Below are positions 59,378 to 64,000 of a stretch of 64,000 nucleotides of DNA, piece after piece. A program made the position numbers and the translations under genes. The DNA is from Priestia koreensis (GTDB taxonomy: Bacteria > Bacillota > Bacilli > Bacillales > Bacillaceae_H): the NCBI RefSeq assembly GCF_001274935.1, contig NZ_LILC01000019.1, positions 1 through 64,000 on the forward strand. Reading direction: 5' to 3'. Under the pieces are notes generated by a model. It ran no database searches. It saw only the letters and a list, made by a program, of their open reading frames with translations, and was not told where the DNA came from. Within the stretch, counting starts at the first letter, position 1. Each line of letters begins with the position of its first letter.

Positions 59378-59737
59378 ATGAAACGAAATCCACTTGTTCC
59401 ATTTTTTCTCATCATGATTATCGGCGTTGGACTTATGTTTCTTTTTTCAATTAACGGTGTGGATAACGCTAAACAAATGGCATCAGAAAAAGAAGGTGGA
59501 GGCGCAAAGCAAGAAACGCCTTCAAATCCAGAAGATATTTATAAGAGCACATGTATTGGCTGTCACGGCGATCAATATCAAGGTGGTACAGGTCCTTCAT
59601 TAAAAGGGGTAGGGGATCGTTTATCAAAAGCTGAAATTAAAGAAGTCATTACAAAAGGGCGAGGCGGAATGCCACCAAATATGGTGCCTGCTAATAACGC
59701 CGATAAAATGGCGGAATGGGTTTCAAAGATCAAGTAA
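59378..59737 (+). CDS. cccA: Cytochrome c-550 (membrane-anchored)
   Basis: Electron carrier on the outer membrane face. 119 residues: an N-terminal membrane anchor (about 7-25), an acidic linker, and one heme-binding CIGCH (59-63) with an axial Met candidate in GGMPPNM. ATG 59378 with GGGGG upstream; a GTG 3 nt earlier is possible. A weak promoter (TTCACT-N16-TAAAAT) lies at 59284-59311. Confidence 0.9.
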   Translation: MKRNPLVPFFLIMIIGVGLMFLFSINGVDNAKQMASEKEGGGAKQETPSNPEDIYKSTCIGCHGDQYQGGTGPSLKGVGDRLSKAEIKEVITKGRGGMPPNMVPANNADKMAEWVSKIK

Positions 59738-59769
59738 ATTTAGTAAACTATAAATACAGTGCGATAATT

Positions 59770-59798
59770 GTCCTTTTACATAGGTAGAAGGACTTTTT
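59770..59798 (+). terminator. Terminator after cccA
   Basis: GTCCTT / AAGGAC stem, 12-nt loop, TTTTT. The stem is short. Confidence 0.5.
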
Positions 59799-59903
59799 CT
59801 TTTGACGATTTATAAGTATGATTTTTAGTTAGAAATAACATACTTTTCTTGAAAGAAGCTGTCACAGCCGTTACTATAAAAAGAAAATCAAACAGGTGAA
59901 AAT

Positions 59904-60611
59904 ATGAATGAATTAAAGTTATCAAAGCGTTTAGAAGAAGTCGTAAAATCAATTCCAAAAGGAGCACGTATCGCTGACATTGGGTCTGATCACGCGTATT
60001 TGCCGTGCTATGCTTATTTACAAGGATACATAACAGAAGCAATCGCCGGTGAAGTGGTGGAAGGTCCGTTTCAATCTGCTAAAGATCAAGTGAAGAAGGT
60101 TGATTTAGAGAACGTGATTGATGTACGAAAAGGAAACGGTTTAGCAGTCCTTGAAAAAGGCGAAGTAGACTGTGTAACGATTGCTGGAATGGGCGGAACG
60201 CTAATTTCCACGATTTTAGAAGATGGAAAAGAAAAGCTTGAAGGTGTTACCCGCCTTATCCTTCAGCCGAATATTGGCGCAATTAATGTGCGCAAATGGT
60301 TGCTAGACAACGAATGGGAAATTATTGATGAGAAGATTTTAGAAGATGAAAAGCGCATTTATGAAATTGTGGTAGCAGAACGTGGAGAGGCTAAAAAGCC
60401 TTACGGAGACGAACTAGAGAGCGGGTTGTTAGTAGGTCCTGTTCTAAGGGTAGAGAAAAATGAAGCGTTCGTAAAGAAATGGACGCATGAATTAGCGCAC
60501 CTGAAACAAATTGCCTCTCGTCTGAGCAGCAGTGCGCAAACAGAAGAAAGCAAACAAAAGTTAGCTCGTTTTCAACAAGAGATTAAGCTTATCGAGGAGG
60601 TTTTAGTATGA
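59904..60611 (+). CDS. trmK: tRNA m1A22 methyltransferase TrmK
   Basis: Methylates A22 of tRNA. 235 residues. SAM-binding motif ADIGSDHAYLP and the IAGMGG motif near residue 93 are diagnostic. AGGTGA precedes ATG. It overlaps yqfO by 4 nt. Confidence 0.93.
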   Translation: MNELKLSKRLEEVVKSIPKGARIADIGSDHAYLPCYAYLQGYITEAIAGEVVEGPFQSAKDQVKKVDLENVIDVRKGNGLAVLEKGEVDCVTIAGMGGTLISTILEDGKEKLEGVTRLILQPNIGAINVRKWLLDNEWEIIDEKILEDEKRIYEIVVAERGEAKKPYGDELESGLLVGPVLRVEKNEAFVKKWTHELAHLKQIASRLSSSAQTEESKQKLARFQQEIKLIEEVLV

Positions 60612-61729
60612 GTAAAACACCAAATGGCTATGAAGTCATTCAGCTTTTTGAATCGTTTTCCCCTAAAAGCCTAGCAATGGAAGGAGATAAAATTGGCCTT
60701 CAAATTGGAACGCTTAACAAACCGATTCACAAAGTAATGGTCACGTTAGACGTATTAGAGGAAGTAGTAGAGGAAGCGGTGAAAGGGAACGTAGATTTAA
60801 TCATTGCCCACCATCCGCCTATTTTCCGTCCGATGAAGAACATCGTGACAGATCAGCCCGCAGGCCGACTTGTTGAAATGTGTATTAAGCATGATATTGC
60901 TGTATATGCAGCTCATACGAATTTAGATGTGGCTGAAGGAGGGGTGAATGACCTATTGGCAGATGCTCTTGGCCTTGAGGACTTAGATATCTTAATTCCA
61001 ACGCAAACAACGGCACTTAAGAAGGTGGCGGTTTCTGTACCGAAGACACACGCTGAACAGGTGAGAACGGCATTAACCGATGCAGGAGCAGGTCATATCG
61101 GTAACTACAGCCACTGTACGTTTTCTACGCCAGGAGAAGGAACTTTCCTACCAGAAGAAGGAACAAAGCCCTTCATCGGCTCACAGGGCGCGTTAGAACG
61201 CGTGGAAGAAGTGAAGGTGGAGTCCATTTTTTCTGTTGATCTTCAGCGCAGAGTCGTTCAAGCAATGATCAAAGCGCATCCTTATGAAGAAGTAGCCTAT
61301 GATATTTATCCGCTCGACAATCCAGGGAAAGAGTATGGACTTGGTCGTATTGGCAAACTCCCAGAGGAAATGACGCTCGAGCAATTTGCGCAACACGTCA
61401 AACGCTCGTTAGATGTGAAAGGACTTCGTGTTGTAGGAAATCTTACAGACAAAGTTCGAAAAGTAGCGGTGCTTGGGGGCGATGGAAACAAATACATCAC
61501 ACAGGCAAAATTCAAGGGAGCTGACGCGTACGTAACGGGTGATTTATATTTCCATGTCGCGCATGACGCAAAGGCGCTTGGATTAAATGTTGTAGACCCC
61601 GGACATCACGTGGAAAAAGTAATGATGCAAGGTGTAACCAAGAAAATGAAGGAGCTGTTCGCTGAAAAGAATTTTTCATGCGAGGTTGAGGCTTCGACAA
61701 TCCATACAGATCCATTTACGTTTATGTAA
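60608..61729 (+). CDS. yqfO: Nif3-like dinuclear metal protein YqfO
   Basis: A 373-residue Nif3 family protein (GTP cyclohydrolase 1 type 2-like name), with metal ligands in IIAHHPPIF and DPGHHVEK, and a central PII-like insertion (about 130-230). The exact reaction is unknown. Coupled to trmK. Confidence 0.9.
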   Translation: MSKTPNGYEVIQLFESFSPKSLAMEGDKIGLQIGTLNKPIHKVMVTLDVLEEVVEEAVKGNVDLIIAHHPPIFRPMKNIVTDQPAGRLVEMCIKHDIAVYAAHTNLDVAEGGVNDLLADALGLEDLDILIPTQTTALKKVAVSVPKTHAEQVRTALTDAGAGHIGNYSHCTFSTPGEGTFLPEEGTKPFIGSQGALERVEEVKVESIFSVDLQRRVVQAMIKAHPYEEVAYDIYPLDNPGKEYGLGRIGKLPEEMTLEQFAQHVKRSLDVKGLRVVGNLTDKVRKVAVLGGDGNKYITQAKFKGADAYVTGDLYFHVAHDAKALGLNVVDPGHHVEKVMMQGVTKKMKELFAEKNFSCEVEASTIHTDPFTFM

Positions 61730-61731
61730 TG

Positions 61732-61763
61732 AAAAAAGCGACAGGGGGCTCCTGTCGCTTTTT
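61732..61763. terminator. Bidirectional terminator between yqfO and ispH
   Basis: AAAAAAGCGACAGG / CCTGTCGCTTTTT stem, convergent genes. Confidence 0.85.
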
Positions 61764-61764
61764 A

Positions 61765-62721
61765 TTAGGCATTTTTAGGTGCTTTGACTTTCGGTAAGAT
61801 CTTAGAAAGTGGCACAGAGCGTTCGCGCGTCCACGTTTCTTCTTTTTCACCGTCAAAGGCTTCTAAAAACTTAATAACTTCTTTTGTAATTGGCGTAGGA
61901 GTTGAAGCACCAGCTGTTACAGCAACAGTCTTCGCTCCTTTTAGCCACTCGATTTCAATTTCCGTTACGTCTGATACACGATATGCTTTTGTACCGGCAA
62001 TTTGCTCGGATACTTGAGCAAGACGATTGGAGTTATTACTTTTTGGATCTCCAACCACAATGGTTACGTCCGCTTCTGTTGCCTGCTCTGCTACTGCTTC
62101 TTGACGTACTTGAGTCGCTAAGCAGATTTCCTTGTGTATTTCAACGTGGGGATATTTTTCTTTAATTTTATCCATAATGTCTAAAACGTCCCACTGACTC
62201 ATCGTTGTCTGGTTTGTGACAATGATTTTGTCTCGTTGAATAGAGAGATTTTCTACATCTTGTGCATTTTCCACAAGGTGCACGATATGAGGAGCGATGC
62301 CCACAGCACCTTCAGGCTCCGGATGCCCTTTTTTACCGATGTAAATAACTTCGTAGCCTTGCTTTTCTTTTTCCGCAATCAAATCGTGCGTTTTCGTTAC
62401 GTCTGGACATGTAGCATCAATGGTGAAAAGGCCTTTTTCTTTTGCGCGTTTTTTCACTTCAGGTGAAACACCGTGCGCAGTAAAAATAACTGTACCCTCG
62501 TTAATTTGATCTAAAATCTCCAAACGGTTTGCGCCGTCTAATGTAATGATTCCGTCTTCTTCAAACGCATCTGTGACGTGTTTATTATGAACAATCATTC
62601 CTAATATATAAATAGGTCTTGGTAGTGTTGTATCTAACGCCGCATTTCGAGCAATTACCATTGCATCAACTACGCCATAGCAATAACCACGTGGGGCGAT
62701 TTTAATAATTTCCATAAACAA
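61765..62721 (-). CDS. ispH: 4-hydroxy-3-methylbut-2-enyl diphosphate reductase
   Basis: Iron-sulfur enzyme for the last step of the MEP isoprenoid pathway. About 318 residues. The three cluster cysteines are in PRGYCYG, TCPDV and CLATQ, and SNNSNRL binds substrate. TTG 62721 is 7 nt after GGAGG; ATG 62715 is 13 nt after it and is the alternative start. Confidence 0.93.
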   Translation of the reverse strand: MFMEIIKIAPRGYCYGVVDAMVIARNAALDTTLPRPIYILGMIVHNKHVTDAFEEDGIITLDGANRLEILDQINEGTVIFTAHGVSPEVKKRAKEKGLFTIDATCPDVTKTHDLIAEKEKQGYEVIYIGKKGHPEPEGAVGIAPHIVHLVENAQDVENLSIQRDKIIVTNQTTMSQWDVLDIMDKIKEKYPHVEIHKEICLATQVRQEAVAEQATEADVTIVVGDPKSNNSNRLAQVSEQIAGTKAYRVSDVTEIEIEWLKGAKTVAVTAGASTPTPITKEVIKFLEAFDGEKEETWTRERSVPLSKILPKVKAPKNA

Positions 62722-62813
62722 TAAACATCCTCCCTTATAGATGTCCGAACAGCTTAACAGCTTAACTCGGTTCTATTATAAAGGAGATAAGAAGATAATA
62801 CAAAGCTAATCAA

Positions 62814-63536
62814 TTATGGACGAGTAGTTTGCGTATAGAGGCGTGGACGTGAAGAGCCCTGATTTTGTTTTCCTGCAAAATCGTCTAGAAACTCTTCGTA
62901 TTCAGTTTCCTCTTTCGATGCAGGGAGCACCTTTTCCGCTTTCCCAGCTTCCTTGGTTTCTTTTTTCTCTTCAGATGTGGACGTTTCACCGTCATCTGTT
63001 TTTAACGCTTGATAGATTTTGTACATAGCAGGTAAATTTTTCACCATCGGTCCGTATTGCTGCACCATTGGTAAGAATGATTCCGCTGTTTTCATTACGC
63101 CTTGAACATTTCCAAGCATCGATGAAAGAGAGGATGCGCTAGTTAAATTTCGAAATCCACCTAGTAGGCCACCTAAACCTCCTGAACCACTTCCAGCAGC
63201 GCTACCTATTCCTCCAATGCCGCTGAGTCCACCACCGATTCCCCGGCTATCAGCAAACGAAGCTTGATTATTCATAAACGGTTGTTGCCCTTGATTTTGA
63301 TTACGATTAAAAATTTTTGATAGTACTCCGCCTCGGTTGCGCATTTGCGGCTGTTGCTGCTGATAGGGAAATTGGGGATGAAACTGATTTGGCATCTGCT
63401 GCATGTTGTGCATCATTGGATTTTGTCCCTGCATCATCTGACGCTGCATCATGGGGTTCATCATTTGGTTAGGCATTTGATTGGGCATCATGCGGTTTTG
63501 CATTTGCGGTGGAAAGGGCTGTCTGTTTCCGAGCAT
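62814..63536 (-). CDS. yqfQ: YqfQ/VrrA family low-complexity spore-associated protein
   Basis: A 240-residue protein. The N-terminus (about 1-90) is Met/Gln/Asn/Pro-rich repeat; a Gly/Ser-rich hinge follows, then a helical part (MVQQYGPMVKNLPAMYKIYQAL) and an acidic tail. VrrA of B. anthracis is the family member with variable repeats. ATG 63536 with AAGGAGGTG upstream. The family is linked to spores; exact role unknown. Confidence 0.75.
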   Translation of the reverse strand: MLGNRQPFPPQMQNRMMPNQMPNQMMNPMMQRQMMQGQNPMMHNMQQMPNQFHPQFPYQQQQPQMRNRGGVLSKIFNRNQNQGQQPFMNNQASFADSRGIGGGLSGIGGIGSAAGSGSGGLGGLLGGFRNLTSASSLSSMLGNVQGVMKTAESFLPMVQQYGPMVKNLPAMYKIYQALKTDDGETSTSEEKKETKEAGKAEKVLPASKEETEYEEFLDDFAGKQNQGSSRPRLYTQTTRP

Positions 63537-63641
63537 GTCGAGCACCTCCTTATATTGAGTCAAATGACCATTACTATCTTATGCAAAGCGGAGATAAATG
63601 TTTGTCGAACATCGCTTAATTCAATAACTTTGGTAGTCAGC

Positions 63642-63670
63642 TTGAAAAAAATCGATTATAATCATATACT
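63642..63670 (+). promoter_or_regulatory. Sigma-A promoter of cshB
   Basis: TTGAAA-N17-TATACT, 46 nt before the start codon. Confidence 0.55.
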
Positions 63671-63716
63671 GTGTTTACTTATAGGAACGTAATTTAGAAG
63701 TAAAAAGGAGAAAAAA

Positions 63717-64000
63717 ATGACAAAAACGAATTTTGACCGTTTTGATTTTCGGCCATTTATTATACAAGCTGTTGAAAAATTAGGGTTCAAGCAGCCAACT
63801 GAGATCCAGGAGCGCTTAATTCCTTCATTATTAAAAGGAGAAAGTGCGATCGGTCAATCACAGACTGGGACAGGTAAAACGCACGCTTATTTGCTGCCGC
63901 TTTTACAAAACGTCGATCCAACTCAACAAGAAGTACAAGTAATTATTACAGCGCCAACTCGTGAGCTCGCTTCGCAAATTTACAAAGAGGTAGTAAAAAT
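63717..64000 (+). CDS. cshB: DEAD-box RNA helicase CshB (5' part only)
   Basis: The first 94 codons of an ATP-dependent RNA helicase, cut by the window edge. The Q motif (FDRFDFRPF, PTEIQERLIP), motif I (SQTGTGKT) and motif Ia (PTRELA) are visible. Position after ispH-yqfQ points to CshB (YqfR) rather than CshA. AAAGGAG precedes ATG. Confidence 0.88.
   Translation, partial: MTKTNFDRFDFRPFIIQAVEKLGFKQPTEIQERLIPSLLKGESAIGQSQTGTGKTHAYLLPLLQNVDPTQQEVQVIITAPTRELASQIYKEVVK

Overview
The window is a low-to-moderate GC Gram-positive chromosome segment from an endospore-forming Bacillaceae. It carries the spore and sporulation genes sigK, gpr, yqxA, yqfC, yqfD, sda, ispH and yqfQ, and the competence genes comER/EA/EB/EC. 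It also has Bacillus-type stress control: CIRCE with hrcA-grpE-dnaK-dnaJ, and a candidate sigma-W site. The gene order is close to the B. subtilis yrrR-yqfR interval. The GPR protease resembles the B. megaterium protein as I remember it, so I suspect Priestia or a near relative; that placement is inference. No phage, insertion sequence, CRISPR array, rRNA or tRNA was recognised.

Layout. 1-7300: PBP (pbpI), yrrS, yrzA, then yrrT-mtnN-mccA-mccB-yrhC, which recycles S-adenosylhomocysteine/homocysteine to cysteine. 7300-7950: an operon of tiny peptides around yrzI. 7900-14440: an accessory mix on the minus strand (uninterrupted sigK, motA-motB, a YfnA-type permease, pssA, sda) with two small sporulation-type proteins and psd on the plus strand. 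14700-20000: yqeG-yqeH-aroE-yhbY-nadD-yqeK-rsfS-yqeM, a ribosome assembly/NAD/shikimate operon. 20000-28500: com genes, yqzM, a non-coding interval with a candidate structured RNA, holA, rpsT, gpr, yqxA. 28500-39900: lepA, hemW, the hrcA heat-shock operon, prmA, rsmE, mtaB. 40000-51900: deoC, rpsU, yqeY, yqeZ-floA-yqfB, yqfC-yqfD, phoH, pgpH, ybeY, dgkA, cdd, era, yqzL, recO. 52100-57400: ccpN-yqfL and yqxD-dnaG-sigA, the macromolecular synthesis operon. 57400-64000: a membrane protein, an acyl-CoA dehydrogenase, cccA, trmK-yqfO, ispH, yqfQ and the 5' part of cshB.

Points that stand out: a ~230-nt interval before holA whose two ends pair through 14 base pairs plus one mismatch and which encloses several hairpins; a yrzI peptide operon with tandem identical hairpins and a peptide containing a Glu-Lys codon pair; yqxD with no ATG/GTG/TTG ahead of its conserved N-terminus; a yqfC ribosome site buried in a terminator hairpin, with a candidate sigma-E promoter that would start inside that hairpin; and the absence of spoIIP, glyQS, yqeW and the protease half of YqeZ from their usual places. 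Family names come from my reading of the translations; no database search was possible.
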